A DNA stretch of 64,000 nucleotides from Planctomycetota bacterium (GCA_029552545.1 JAKPDO010000002.1:1-64000); one strand, 5' to 3'. Positions 31,001-39,328 are shown, counted from the stretch's first letter. The notes: generated by a model not told the origin, from the sequence alone. Made by a program: numbers and translations.

Positions 31001-32509
31001 ATGGCGATGAAAACGTGGATTTCAGATTTGCGGAATCATGTCGGCAATGAAGTGCGTCTGAACGGCTGGCTGTACAACAGCCGGCCCAGCGGCAAGGTTC
31101 AGTTTCTGATTGTCCGGGACGGCACGGGCTTCTGCCAGTGTGTCGTCGAAAAAGGCAAAATCCCCGATGACCTCTACGAAGCCCTCGAGCATCTGGGGCA
31201 GGAATCGTCCCTGTCGGTGGCGGGCATCGTTCGGGCCGAGCCGCGCAGCCCGGGCGGCTATGAACTGCTGGTTACGGATGCCCGAATCCATCAGGCGGCC
31301 AAAGACTATCCGATTACCCCCAAAGAGCATGGCATCGATTTTCTTCTCCAGAACCGCCATCTCCATCTGCGGAGTCGCCGGCCCTGGTGCATCGGACGCA
31401 TCCGCCATACCGTCATCGACGCCATCCGGCGATTCTTTAACGACCAGGGTTTTATCCTTGTGGACACCCCGATTTTTACCACGATTGCCGGCGAAGGGGA
31501 GCAGACGCTTTTTGAGGTCGATTACTTCGGCCAGCCCCTGCATCTGACCCAGACGGGACAATTGTATCTGGAGTCGGCGGCGATGAGTTTCGGGCGGGTC
31601 TATTGCTTCGGCCCGACCTTCCGCGCGGAAAAAAGCAAGACCCGCCGGCACCTGACGGAATTCTGGATGGTCGAGCCCGAAGTCGCCTATATCGACCTGA
31701 ACGGCCTTCTGGAACTGGCCGAGGGACTGGTTTGCTCGATTGTGCAGCGGGTCCTGTCCGACAACCGCGCAGAGCTGGAGATGCTCGGCGCCGACATCGC
31801 CGGACTCGAAAAGGTCCGGCCGCCGTTTGTTCGGCTCACCTACACCCAGGCCGCCGAAATCCTCACCAGTCAGGCAACGCAGGAGTTTATGAAGCGGCAG
31901 CTGTCTGAGTTTCAGGCCCAAAAGGAGGCCCTCGAAAAAGAACTGGCCCAGCTTGAAGAGCAGGAAAAAAAAGGCGGCCTAAAAAAATGGCAGCAGGAGA
32001 AAAACGCCCGCCGCATCGTCGAAATCCGCGGCGATTTGGACGAACTGGAAACGAAAATCCAGAACAATCCCAAGCACGCCGAACTGGCGGCCTCCTTCCG
32101 TTGGGGCAAGGATTTGGGCGGCTCGGATGAAACCATTCTGTCTTTGATGCACGAAAAACCCGTATTCGTTACGCACTATCCCAAAGAGGCCAAGGCCTTT
32201 TATATGAAGGCCGACCGCTCGAACGAACGCGTGGTCGAAAACTTTGACCTGCTGGCGCCGGCCGGTTTTGGGGAAATCATCGGCGGCTCCGTCCGCGAGG
32301 ATGACTATGACCGGCTGCTCAAGCGAATTCAGGAGGAAGGGTACAACCCGCAGAACTACTGGTGGTATCTGGATTTGCGCAAATACGGCTCGGTTCCGCA
32401 CGGCGGCTTCGGGCTGGGCGTGGAACGTACCGTCGCCTGGATTACCGGTGAACGGCATATCCGCCAATGCATCGCCTTCCCGCGGCTAATGGATAAAGTC
32501 TATCTGTAA
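31001..32509 (+). CDS. asnS: Asparaginyl-tRNA synthetase with coiled-coil insertion
   Basis: This protein of 502 residues charges tRNA-Asn. The N-terminal OB-fold anticodon-binding domain (about 1-105) contains VRLNGWLYNSR and QFLIVRDGTG. The class II catalytic core shows motif 2 (FRAEKSKTRRHLTEFWM, about 208-224) and motif 3 (GGFGLGVERTVAWITG, about 468-483). Bacterial AsnRS is usually 430-470 residues. The extra length is an insertion at about 292-366 between motifs 2 and 3, rich in Glu, Lys and Gln with heptad-like spacing and predicted coiled-coil. I identify it as AsnRS rather than AspRS from the EFWMVEPE motif-2 context and the absence of the GAD insertion. The start could also be the ATG two codons later. 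Confidence 0.93.
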   Translation: MAMKTWISDLRNHVGNEVRLNGWLYNSRPSGKVQFLIVRDGTGFCQCVVEKGKIPDDLYEALEHLGQESSLSVAGIVRAEPRSPGGYELLVTDARIHQAAKDYPITPKEHGIDFLLQNRHLHLRSRRPWCIGRIRHTVIDAIRRFFNDQGFILVDTPIFTTIAGEGEQTLFEVDYFGQPLHLTQTGQLYLESAAMSFGRVYCFGPTFRAEKSKTRRHLTEFWMVEPEVAYIDLNGLLELAEGLVCSIVQRVLSDNRAELEMLGADIAGLEKVRPPFVRLTYTQAAEILTSQATQEFMKRQLSEFQAQKEALEKELAQLEEQEKKGGLKKWQQEKNARRIVEIRGDLDELETKIQNNPKHAELAASFRWGKDLGGSDETILSLMHEKPVFVTHYPKEAKAFYMKADRSNERVVENFDLLAPAGFGEIIGGSVREDDYDRLLKRIQEEGYNPQNYWWYLDLRKYGSVPHGGFGLGVERTVAWITGERHIRQCIAFPRLMDKVYL

Positions 32510-32644
32510 AAAAACAGCTGCATTCAAATGTCTTCGGTTTCGCACGGAATGTAGCAAAACGATGATGACATCATCAATTTACTACATACAAAAGTTGTCA
32601 GCTGCGGAGTCTGGGAGGCGCACCCTGCAAAAAAAATATCTTTC

Positions 32645-32673
32645 TTGATTATCCATTCGCAAAGGGGTAATGT
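32645..32673 (+). promoter_or_regulatory. Possible promoter for the PpiC lipoprotein gene
   Basis: TTGATT and TAATGT are separated by 17 bases, about 65 bases before the start at 32737. A short palindrome, GATGATG-A-CATCATC (32561-32575), lies upstream and could be an operator or part of the asnS 3' end. Confidence 0.4.
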
Positions 32674-32736
32674 GTCTATTTTGTAGATTTGCAAACAGGC
32701 ACAAAATATTTTTAAGACTATGAAAGGAAAAGGTTT

Positions 32737-33921
32737 ATGAAATTGGTTAGGCCGCTTGCCCTGTGGATGGCTCTGGCTGGAATCGCTGTCCTGACAGGAT
32801 GCAAAGACGAAAAAACTCAGCCGCAGCCGGCGGCTGCTCCCGCCCCTGCTGCCCCATCCGAACCAGCCGCCGAAAAAGCCGCTCCGGCTCCGGCACTGAC
32901 TCCTGCCGCAGATGCCGTAGTTGTCACGGTCAACGGGCAGGCCATTCTGGAATCCAAAGTCGCTCAGGAAGTCGAAAAGCGGGTACAGGCCCGGCTGAAG
33001 ATGATCCCTCCGGGAATGGAAGTGCCCCAGGAACGCATCCAAATGCTTCGTGATCAGACCCGCCGGCAGGTGACGGAAATGCTGGTGGACCTGGCTCTGA
33101 TTGAGATGGCCCTCAAAGAGAAAAACATCCAGGTCGCCCCGGAACAGGCCGAACAGGAAATGAAAAAGTTCGCCGAAGAAAACGGTCTGACCCTCGAAGC
33201 CATGCTCGAGCAGATTACCGCTTCCGGCATGTCCGTGGACGATGTCAAAGAGCAATTCCTCACACGGGCCAAAGTGGAAGCCCTGATGAAGGCGGAACTG
33301 GGAGACCTGAAGGCCACGGAAGCCGAAGCCAAAACCTACTATGACGAGCATCAGCAGGAATTTGCACAGCCCGAACTGGTTACCGCCAGCCATATCCTGC
33401 TTCGCACGCAGGGCAAAACCGAGGAAGAAAAAGCCCAGATTCGGCAAAAGATGGAGGGCATCCTCCAGCGGGCTCGGGCCGGTGAGGATTTTGCCGCTTT
33501 GGCCAAAGAATTCTCAGAGGATCCGGGCTCCAAAGACCGCGGCGGCGAGTACACCTTCCCGCGCGGCCAGATGGTCAAGCCCTTTGAAGATGCCGCCTTC
33601 TCCCTGCAGAACGGACAAATTAGCGATATCGTCGAAACCCAGTACGGCTACCACATCATCAAAAGAACCGACCACAAAGATGCCGGAACCCAGTCTTTTG
33701 ACGAGGTCAAGGAAACCCTTATCGGGCGTCTGACAGACCAGAAAGAACAAGAGGGCTGGCAGCAGATTAAGGCCAAACTCCGGGCCGCCGCCAAGATAGA
33801 ATGGTCCCCGGAAGAACAGGCCCGACAGCAGGCCTTTGAGCAGCAGATGCAGATGATGCAGCAGATGCGGGCCGCTCAGCCGGCGCCCCAGCCCCAGCAG
33901 CCCCCGCAGCCGCAGCAGTAA
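32737..33921 (+). CDS. SurA/PrsA-type peptidyl-prolyl isomerase lipoprotein
   Basis: This lipoprotein of 394 residues has the signal MKLVRPLALWMALAGIAVLTGC with lipobox LTGC. It folds or guards exported proteins. An Ala/Pro-rich linker (25-65) leads to a SurA-N-like helical chaperone domain (about 66-210) and a parvulin/PPIC domain (about 215-320: TASHILLRTQGK, EDFAALAKEFSEDPGS, GGEYTFPRGQMVKPFEDAAF, YGYHIIK). The C-terminal 60 residues are Gln/Met/Pro-rich. The start follows GAAAGGAAAAGG. A strong terminator lies 20 bases after the stop, so it is probably a single-gene unit. Confidence 0.92.
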   Translation: MKLVRPLALWMALAGIAVLTGCKDEKTQPQPAAAPAPAAPSEPAAEKAAPAPALTPAADAVVVTVNGQAILESKVAQEVEKRVQARLKMIPPGMEVPQERIQMLRDQTRRQVTEMLVDLALIEMALKEKNIQVAPEQAEQEMKKFAEENGLTLEAMLEQITASGMSVDDVKEQFLTRAKVEALMKAELGDLKATEAEAKTYYDEHQQEFAQPELVTASHILLRTQGKTEEEKAQIRQKMEGILQRARAGEDFAALAKEFSEDPGSKDRGGEYTFPRGQMVKPFEDAAFSLQNGQISDIVETQYGYHIIKRTDHKDAGTQSFDEVKETLIGRLTDQKEQEGWQQIKAKLRAAAKIEWSPEEQARQQAFEQQMQMMQQMRAAQPAPQPQQPPQPQQ

Positions 33922-33940
33922 AGAAACCAGCAAGTCATTC

Positions 33941-33975
33941 AAACCGCCGTTTCATCGTGAAACGGCGGTTTTTTT
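33941..33975 (+). terminator. Rho-independent terminator after the PpiC gene
   Basis: The stem AAACCGCCGTTTCA / TGAAACGGCGGTTT has a 3-base loop and is followed by a T-run. It also lies just beyond the stop of the convergent small membrane protein gene, but has only a short T-run on that strand. Confidence 0.9.
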
Positions 33976-33985
33976 ATGGAAAGAT

Positions 33986-34264
33986 TTACAAACTCCCGGA
34001 TGTCCCCTGGGCATTGCGGTTTTGATTTCGCAGGGCGGGCCAGTCCCCAAACGCCAACACAAACGGCAAAATCAGATTGGCAATCGGCACCATCATCAAG
34101 AGCCCCAGCGCCCACGGATACCCCGCCTTGGCGAAGATCCGGCAGAACGGCCAGACTACCAGTACAACATTCACCGACAGAACCAGCAGGATAATCCCGA
34201 AAGCGAAGCAGATTCCGAAAACGGCCTCCGCCCCGTCACAAGGACCGCAGCCATATCCGAGCAT
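33986..34264 (-). CDS. Small two-helix membrane protein
   Basis: This protein has about 92 residues from ATG 34264, which has AAAGGA eight bases upstream; a longer start at 34315 has no better site. It begins MLGYGCGPCDGAEAVFG, with a Cys-x2-Cys near the N-terminus. Two hydrophobic segments follow (IILLVLSVNVVLVVWPF and ALGLLMMVPIANLILPF) and a hydrophilic tail. It resembles small phage-shock or superinfection-exclusion-like membrane proteins only in general build, and I do not recognise a family. Confidence 0.6.
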   Translation of the reverse strand: MLGYGCGPCDGAEAVFGICFAFGIILLVLSVNVVLVVWPFCRIFAKAGYPWALGLLMMVPIANLILPFVLAFGDWPALRNQNRNAQGTSGSL

Positions 34265-34447
34265 CAGAAAATCCTTTCTTTCAAGCAATGAATAATCTTT
34301 TTTCCCAAAACACACACTGCTATAGACAGGAGAACAGCGAGGGTTGTTTCACTTTTTCTGAAAAAAAACGCCTTCTCCGTTTCCGCCGGACTCTTTTCGC
34401 CGAAATCCTCTCCAGAGCAGAGAACAGGGGCTGCCAGCTGCCCTTAT

Positions 34448-34969
34448 TTAAGGGAGAAAATTATTGTCCAAATACGGGTCGAAGAAATACGGGTCCAGAA
34501 ACCGCTCCGCCTGTGCCGGATAAGAAAACTTCAAAACACTCGGACGGGCCAGCCGCAGATAATCCTCCATCTTCATATGGATGGAAACATCATGCCTGCC
34601 GGCCAAAAAAGAAATTTCCTTGTCTCTCAAAAGCGATTTGTCCAGCAGGGTCGGAAGGTTGTACAAATGACCGAAAGGAACCTCCGCCCCGACCTCCGCA
34701 TCCAAAAACAGCAGGGCCATCTGGTCTTCATCCGCCAGACGCACCTGATTGGCGTTCAGATGTTTTTGAAGAGCCAAAAAGTCAATCTTCCGGTCCGCCG
34801 GCAGCACGCAGAGATAAAACCGCCCGTCTGCCTCCACTACCACCGTCTTGGCCACCTGGGGGGCAGGCAGATGCTCCACCCGCGACAGCTGTTCGGCCGT
34901 ATAAGCAGGCTTGTGCCGAACCACTTCATACTTTGTCTGCTGCTCATTCAGATAATCAATCACATTCAT
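34448..34969 (-). CDS. YbaK/EbsC-type aminoacyl-tRNA deacylase
   Basis: This is a 173-residue protein of the YbaK/ProX editing family, which hydrolyses mischarged tRNA in trans. Visible features are VVRHKPAYTAEQLSRVEHLP, VAKTVVVEADGRFYLCVLPADRKID (with the conserved Lys) and GAEVPFGHLYNLPTLLDKSLL. The tail is longer than usual, ending FFDPYLDNNFLP. Substrate preference (Cys-tRNA-Pro, Ala-tRNA-Pro or other) cannot be told. It lies 12 bases after a small membrane-protein gene, under a promoter near 35300. Confidence 0.88.
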   Translation of the reverse strand: MNVIDYLNEQQTKYEVVRHKPAYTAEQLSRVEHLPAPQVAKTVVVEADGRFYLCVLPADRKIDFLALQKHLNANQVRLADEDQMALLFLDAEVGAEVPFGHLYNLPTLLDKSLLRDKEISFLAGRHDVSIHMKMEDYLRLARPSVLKFSYPAQAERFLDPYFFDPYLDNNFLP

Positions 34970-34981
34970 AGGAACCTCCTT

Positions 34982-35179
34982 TCAGTCAGGAAAACCAATC
35001 TCATTGAAAAGAATAATGCCGCAGCGCCTCCGGATGCGGCCGGGCCGAAACATAATATAAAAAATCACTCCAAGCACGGCAAAAAGCCATACAAGGGGAT
35101 TATGAATGGATTTGGCAATAGACAATCGAATCCGACGGGCCCATTCCGCAACCGATTGATGAGCACGAATCGCAGTCAT
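34982..35179 (-). CDS. Small single-pass membrane protein
   Basis: This protein has about 65 residues. The start at 35179 is supported by GGAGGGAAAA just upstream; the frame extends ten codons further without a better site. It contains a basic amphipathic N-terminus (AEWARRIRLSIAKSIHNP), one membrane span (LVWLFAVLGVIFYIMF) and a short basic tail. I recognise no family. It precedes the YbaK-type gene by 12 bases, so they are probably co-transcribed. Confidence 0.55.
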   Translation of the reverse strand: MTAIRAHQSVAEWARRIRLSIAKSIHNPLVWLFAVLGVIFYIMFRPGRIRRRCGIILFNEIGFPD

Positions 35180-35298
35180 TTTTCCCTCCGTTAAATCGTC
35201 TGACTGCATGCCTCAATCAGGGGTGCTTCGCTTTGCCGGCCGGACACACTCTTGCTGTTCTTCGGGGGAGCAGAAACACCGGAGATGGATATGGGCTC

Positions 35299-35328
35299 AT
35301 TGTACCAAAAAACCGTTCGGAAAAGCAA
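35299..35328 (-). promoter_or_regulatory. Promoter for the small membrane protein and YbaK-type genes
   Basis: On the minus strand TTGCTT is followed after 18 bases by TACAAT. The -35 element lies inside the terminator hairpin that closes the ATP-cone transcript, so the two signals overlap. Confidence 0.5.
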
Positions 35329-35331
35329 CGG
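35306..35331 (-). terminator. Terminator after the ATP-cone gene
   Basis: On the minus strand CCGTT and AACGG pair around GCTTTTCCG and are followed by six T. The stem extends by three A-T pairs and a wobble. It lies about 120 bases after the ATP-cone stop. Confidence 0.5.
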
Positions 35332-35449
35332 CTTTCCGCCTCCCTCTGCGAGGAGTATCCGCAATGGGTTTGCAGATTTCCATTCAGGGAATAAGTATGC
35401 AGGGAAAAACGACTTCTTTTATCGAGACAAACCGACTCTTGAATGGGCT

Positions 35450-35992
35450 TTACAGGGTAATATTCAGCTGTTCTTCGGCCCGAAGCATTGCTTCGGTCTC
35501 ATTTTCCACCAACTGCCGAATCAGCCCTTTCCGGACCCGGTACACCTCCATCCGAAACACCCTTTCCTCCACCTGCCCGGCAATCACCCGTGCCAGCGAA
35601 CGATTCAGATGGTACCGGCGAATCAGATAGTCCACAATCTCCGACTTGTTCCAGGCGGTTGAAGACGGTTCCTCCGCCGGAGAATCGTCAATCACTTCGA
35701 TGCGCCTGCGCAGCAGTTTTCGCTGAACCCGATGCTGATTGAGCGCCTCGGCTGCCGCTCGATGCCCTGTATCCTGAAGAACCGCCTGAATCATCAGGTG
35801 AATCTCATCGGAGCTGACGGTGCGGGCGGCCGGACTGCTGTGAAGGTAATAGGTAACGGCCTGAGCCATTTGCTCCGCAGCATACAAATTGGCTTCTCCG
35901 GCGGCACTGAGTGCATGATGAAATGTCCCGAGCACTTTGGTATGGAGGTAGGGCTCTGCTGTACCGTCGGTTTTGATTACTCGCACTCGCAT
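35450..35992 (-). CDS. Solo ATP-cone domain protein
   Basis: This protein of 180 residues begins RVIKTDGTAEPYLHTKVLGTFHHAL, the start of an ATP-cone, the nucleotide-sensing module of ribonucleotide reductases and NrdR. The ATP-cone covers about residues 1-95. The remainder is helical and basic (LLRRRIEVIDD, YHLNRSLARVIAGQVEERVF) without a zinc ribbon or reductase domain. It starts 57 bases after nrdR on the same strand behind GAAAGGAA, so it probably belongs to the nrdR transcript. Its role is unknown; sensing dATP/ATP together with NrdR is an inference. Confidence 0.82.
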   Translation of the reverse strand: MRVRVIKTDGTAEPYLHTKVLGTFHHALSAAGEANLYAAEQMAQAVTYYLHSSPAARTVSSDEIHLMIQAVLQDTGHRAAAEALNQHRVQRKLLRRRIEVIDDSPAEEPSSTAWNKSEIVDYLIRRYHLNRSLARVIAGQVEERVFRMEVYRVRKGLIRQLVENETEAMLRAEEQLNITL

Positions 35993-36049
35993 GACGGTTC
36001 CTTTCGACAGAGGTTAAACGGCCGAACGGTCTGGCGAAAACCGTTCCCT

Positions 36050-36541
36050 TTAATGTCCGAACAAACCCGGCTGGTCCGACAGGTCCGGCTCCTGAAGAAC
36101 CTGATGAACCTCATCCAGCAGCTCTCCGGCATCCTTAAAATCCCGATAGACGCTGGCAAAACGGATATAGGCCACTTTATCCACCTTCCGCAAATGGCGC
36201 ATCGCCGCCTCACCCAGAAAACGTGAGGAAACCTCTTTGTCAAAATTGCGGAAGACCTCTTCTTCGATTTTGTCGGCAATCTCCTGCATCTGTTCGGCGG
36301 ACACAGGACGCTTATAACAGGCCTTCTGAAGACCGGCGATAATCTTTTCCCGCTCGTACGGAACACGGGAGCCGTCTTTTTTGATGACGCTCAGTTTGTA
36401 GGTTTCCCCGACTTTTTCGTAGGTGGTAAACCGACGCTTGCAGACCAGGCACTGCCGGCGGCGGCGGATAATACGCCCCCCCTCACTCGAACGCGAATCA
36501 ATCACCCGATCCTGGTCTTCTTTGCAGAATGGACATCTCAC
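36050..36541 (-). CDS. nrdR: NrdR transcriptional repressor
   Basis: This is a 163-residue repressor of ribonucleotide reductase genes. The N-terminal zinc ribbon is MRCPFCKEDQDRVIDSR, then RRRRQCLVCKRRFTTYE (four Cys in two CxxC pairs). The ATP-cone follows (VIKKDGSRVPYEREKIIAGL to about residue 140). The length and order are as in characterised NrdR. Two TATATATA sites 30 bases apart lie upstream, one across the promoter -10, consistent with self-repression. No ribonucleotide reductase gene is in this window. Confidence 0.96.
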   Translation of the reverse strand: MRCPFCKEDQDRVIDSRSSEGGRIIRRRRQCLVCKRRFTTYEKVGETYKLSVIKKDGSRVPYEREKIIAGLQKACYKRPVSAEQMQEIADKIEEEVFRNFDKEVSSRFLGEAAMRHLRKVDKVAYIRFASVYRDFKDAGELLDEVHQVLQEPDLSDQPGLFGH

Positions 36542-36584
36542 AGGCCAGTCCCCGAAAGTTCCATCTATCGCCGCCGACTACTAC

Positions 36585-36622
36585 TATATATAGACCCTGC
36601 CCAATTCCATTTCTTATATATA
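36585..36622 (-). promoter_or_regulatory. Probable pair of NrdR boxes upstream of nrdR
   Basis: Two identical TATATATA cores at 36585-36592 and 36615-36622 are spaced 30 bases start to start, close to three helical turns. Known NrdR boxes are paired, AT-rich partial palindromes with ATATAT-like centres at about 31 bases. Site 36615 overlaps the -10 element. Confidence 0.6.
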
Positions 36623-36645
36623 GCGGGTTCCAAAAAGAATGTCAA
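36617..36645 (-). promoter_or_regulatory. Promoter of nrdR
   Basis: On the minus strand a consensus TTGACA is followed after 17 bases by TATATA. This is one of the best sigma70-type promoters in the window, and the -10 lies within a probable NrdR box. Confidence 0.75.
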
Positions 36646-36761
36646 CAGGAAATCTGTTAAAAATGGGAGGGCGTCAGAAACAGCCCCGCCGGAAAAAATC
36701 CGGCAGCTTCTGCCTCCGAGCAGCGTCGAACGGAATAATCGAAAGAAAGGGTGTTTTGGGA

Positions 36762-37676
36762 CTACCACTTAATCCGGATGCCGCGGTCGCGGGCCTCCGC
36801 CGCCCATTTTTTAATCTGTTCCAAAGCCATCTGAAGTTCGAGCGTGCTGTCCACCAGATTTTCATACAGCCGCTCGTCCGTCACCAGCCGGCCCGCTGTG
36901 CCCTGCCCGGCATTAATCTGCGCAAAGACCCGTCCAAACTCCGCCAGCGCTGTATCAAGCCGGTCGGCTACCCGGGTCAGCTGCTCGGTGCCGACATCCG
37001 TAAACTGCTGCACAGATTTGAGTGTATCGCGGGCCTGGGCAGTGGCTTCGCTGACCGCCGCCAGCGTCTTGCGGATATTGGCCTGATTGTCTGCATCCCC
37101 GATGATTCGATTGGCGTTGGTTGCCAGCGCCGCAATCGCATCCACCAGATTCTCCAGTTTTTTCTGGACCTCCGGCGGGAAAAACTCGCTCGTCAGCCCC
37201 GTCGTACCCGACAGCACCATCTGGTCCATCAGATACACCGACCGCGGATTGTCCGGATACTTCGGAACCAGCGGTTTTTGGGGGTCCCACGTAAACTCGA
37301 TATAACTGCTGCCCAGACCCCGACGCATCAGTTTGATGTCCACATTCCATGGGATATCCTTGTACTGCTCCTCAATCAGACAGACCGCCTTGACTACGTG
37401 TCCTATCGGTCTGCCGTTGGGGTCCGTCACTAACACCGGCGGAGAAACCTTCAGCACCCGCCCGATTTGATACCCGCAGTACTGAACCGGTGTATCCCGC
37501 CCGATCCCCGGTGCATTGGGAAACTCAATGAGCACCTCAAACGAGCGCATCTTTCCCACGGCCACCGGCAAATCGCCGAAAACCATCAGCATCCAAAAAA
37601 AGGCGCAGAGGGCCACCAACACAAATCCGCCTACAATCAGATTCCGGCGGCGCTGCTGAGCGGCATAATCCATCAT
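36762..37676 (-). CDS. MlaD/Mce family protein
   Basis: This protein of 304 residues has one N-terminal membrane span (LIVGGFVLVALCAFFWMLMVFG, about 12-33) and a single Mce/MlaD beta-barrel domain (FEVLIEFPNAPGIGRDTPVQYCGYQIGRV, to about 150). A helical tail (about 180-300) follows, rich in heptad repeats. MlaD-type proteins form rings that carry lipids between membranes. The usual ABC partners (MlaE, MlaF) are not adjacent. Its start overlaps the MerR-type gene stop by four bases, indicating coupled translation. Confidence 0.88.
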   Translation of the reverse strand: MMDYAAQQRRRNLIVGGFVLVALCAFFWMLMVFGDLPVAVGKMRSFEVLIEFPNAPGIGRDTPVQYCGYQIGRVLKVSPPVLVTDPNGRPIGHVVKAVCLIEEQYKDIPWNVDIKLMRRGLGSSYIEFTWDPQKPLVPKYPDNPRSVYLMDQMVLSGTTGLTSEFFPPEVQKKLENLVDAIAALATNANRIIGDADNQANIRKTLAAVSEATAQARDTLKSVQQFTDVGTEQLTRVADRLDTALAEFGRVFAQINAGQGTAGRLVTDERLYENLVDSTLELQMALEQIKKWAAEARDRGIRIKW

Positions 37677-37939
37677 TTTGACGGTCCTTTTCCTTCGTTC
37701 TTTCGTTTTTCCAGAAATATCTCGCGGATATCCCGCAGGGTATATCCGGTATCATTCATCTGATGAATCAGACGTATCGTCTCAATCGCCTTCTCATCAA
37801 AGAGCCGACGGCCCGTTGCCGTCACTTCCGTCGGCTCCAGCAATCCCACCATCAAATAATACTGGACAGTCTGTCGAGATACACCGGCTTTCGATGCCGC
37901 CTGTCCAATACTGAACAATTTACGCTCCGTCATTTTCAA
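37673..37939 (-). CDS. Small MerR-type DNA-binding regulator
   Basis: This protein of 88 residues is only the MerR winged-helix domain: FSIGQAASKAGVSRQTVQYYLMVGLLEP (helix-turn-helix and wing), then TGRRLFDEKAIETIRLIHQMNDTGYTLRDIREIF. There is no effector domain or metal-binding Cys, unlike classical MerR proteins. Such mini-regulators can act as architectural or co-operative repressors. The gene overlaps rnpA upstream by 20 bases and the Mce gene downstream by four, so all three are on one message. Confidence 0.87.
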   Translation of the reverse strand: MKMTERKLFSIGQAASKAGVSRQTVQYYLMVGLLEPTEVTATGRRLFDEKAIETIRLIHQMNDTGYTLRDIREIFLEKRKNEGKGPSK

Positions 37940-38342
37940 ACGCTGTACGTCGAGACCATAATGTATATACCATATCCAAAAACGTCTCCCTTACTTCCTC
38001 AAATGTCGGCAACTCGATGGTGCCTTCCTCTTTTTTTTTCGACATTTTCGGTGTAAAAATTAAAACATAGTCGAAATCCGCTGGAATCTGATGCTGACTG
38101 AGCCGGAATGCTTCACGCCCCAGCCGTTTTAAACGGTTTCGAATGACGGCTTTTGCCCCCTTTTTAGCAACAGAAACCCCAAATCGCGGTTTTTTTAGCC
38201 CATTCGGAGCCATATAAAGCTGCATCATCCCCCGCCGAACGGACAAACGCCTCCCTATCACACGACGAAAATCCGCCTGACTGCGAATCCGCTGATTCTT
38301 CCGAAAAAAGTATCTCGCCAAAGCAGACCCTTCTTTATCCAA
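37920..38342 (-). CDS. rnpA: Ribonuclease P protein component
   Basis: This basic protein of 140 residues is the protein subunit of RNase P, which trims tRNA 5' ends. It shows FRKNQRIRSQADFRRVI at the N-terminus, KPRFGVSVAKKGAKAVIRNRLKRLGREAFR (the RNR signature) and FDYVLIFTP. In most bacteria rnpA follows rpmH near the origin. Here it lies eight bases after a GspF-type gene and runs into a MerR-type gene, with no rpmH, yidC or dnaA nearby. The 3' end extends about 20 residues past the usual core. Confidence 0.92.
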   Translation of the reverse strand: MDKEGSALARYFFRKNQRIRSQADFRRVIGRRLSVRRGMMQLYMAPNGLKKPRFGVSVAKKGAKAVIRNRLKRLGREAFRLSQHQIPADFDYVLIFTPKMSKKKEEGTIELPTFEEVRETFLDMVYTLWSRRTAFENDGA

Positions 38343-38350
38343 TATCCGGA

Positions 38351-39328
38351 CTATTGGGACAATACTGTCCCGTAAATGGACAGAAACCCCTGAACCACCA
38401 GAAAGGCCAAAACGCCCATAATGAGCATATAAATCAAAACCGGGGATGTTCGGGCAAAGACCCTGATGCTCGTTTCGGCCCGCTCGGCATACATCTTCCC
38501 CAGCCGCTGGGCGGATTCTTCCAGTTCTCCCGTTTCCTCCCCGACCAGCCAGATTTCACGAAATTCCGCATCCATCGTCGGAGCAAACCCTGCACTCATC
38601 GACAATCCTTTTCTGACATTCAGGCATCCTCCCTTCAACCGCTGCTGGACCAGCCAGTTGCCGCAGTTTCGCAGGGCCTGCTCAGACGCCTGGACAATCG
38701 GCACACCTGCCCCGTACAGCATCGCAAACGTTTTGGCAAACCGGCTCAGAGAAAGATTGATTACGGCTTTCCCCATCACCGGCACGGCACAGAGAGCCGA
38801 ATCATACATCTTTCGAAAAAACCCCTGCGAGGGCGTCAGGTACACGGCGGCGGCCGTCAGTGCGGCCGGAATATAAAAAACGGATAAAATCCCGGCCACG
38901 GCATAAAAATAATCCGTAACCTCTCCCTCCTTGAGCAGAATCGCTTTCCCTAAAATCTGAAGGGGAAGCACCAGCGCCGCGGCATGGATGTACACAATCG
39001 GCAAGGCCATCCCGGACCAGAACGTCCGTTTAATTTGACGGAGGAATTCCCGCCATTGGCTCAACTGTTCCAGAATTTCCGCCAGCTGTCCGGTCTCTTC
39101 TCCCGTGCGGACCAGCTCAATCTCCAGCGGTTCAAAATATCGCTTCCTCCGAGCCAGACTGTCGGCCAGCGACATTCCCTTTCGAATGTCGGCATCGAGC
39201 GATTGAGCCATCCGCCGCCAGGACCCGCGCAGGACTCGGGAGGAAAGCGGCAAAGCCCGCAGAATCGGAACACCCGCCCCCAGCAGTGTGGACAAACTAT
39301 GATAGAATTGAATCTTCGGGTCTGCCAC
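38351..39328 (-). CDS. Type II secretion / type IV pilus inner-membrane protein (GspF/PilC type)
   Basis: This protein of 325 residues has two GspF repeats. The first has FYHSLSTLLGAGVPILRAL and ELVRTGEETGQLAEILEQLS; the second has FAKTFAMLYGAGVPIVQASEQAL and WLVGEETGELEESAQRLG. Hydrophobic segments lie after each repeat and at the C-terminus (PVLIYMLIMGVLAFLVVQGFL). It is shorter than typical GspF (about 400) because the N-terminal extension is absent. No GspE ATPase, secretin or pilin gene is adjacent, so the rest of its machine is elsewhere. Confidence 0.9.
   Translation of the reverse strand: MADPKIQFYHSLSTLLGAGVPILRALPLSSRVLRGSWRRMAQSLDADIRKGMSLADSLARRKRYFEPLEIELVRTGEETGQLAEILEQLSQWREFLRQIKRTFWSGMALPIVYIHAAALVLPLQILGKAILLKEGEVTDYFYAVAGILSVFYIPAALTAAAVYLTPSQGFFRKMYDSALCAVPVMGKAVINLSLSRFAKTFAMLYGAGVPIVQASEQALRNCGNWLVQQRLKGGCLNVRKGLSMSAGFAPTMDAEFREIWLVGEETGELEESAQRLGKMYAERAETSIRVFARTSPVLIYMLIMGVLAFLVVQGFLSIYGTVLSQ

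Noticed and set aside
35210..35449. A structured RNA in the gap before the small membrane protein
   Set aside because: The structure is explained by a terminator and an overlapping promoter; no conserved RNA motif was recognised.
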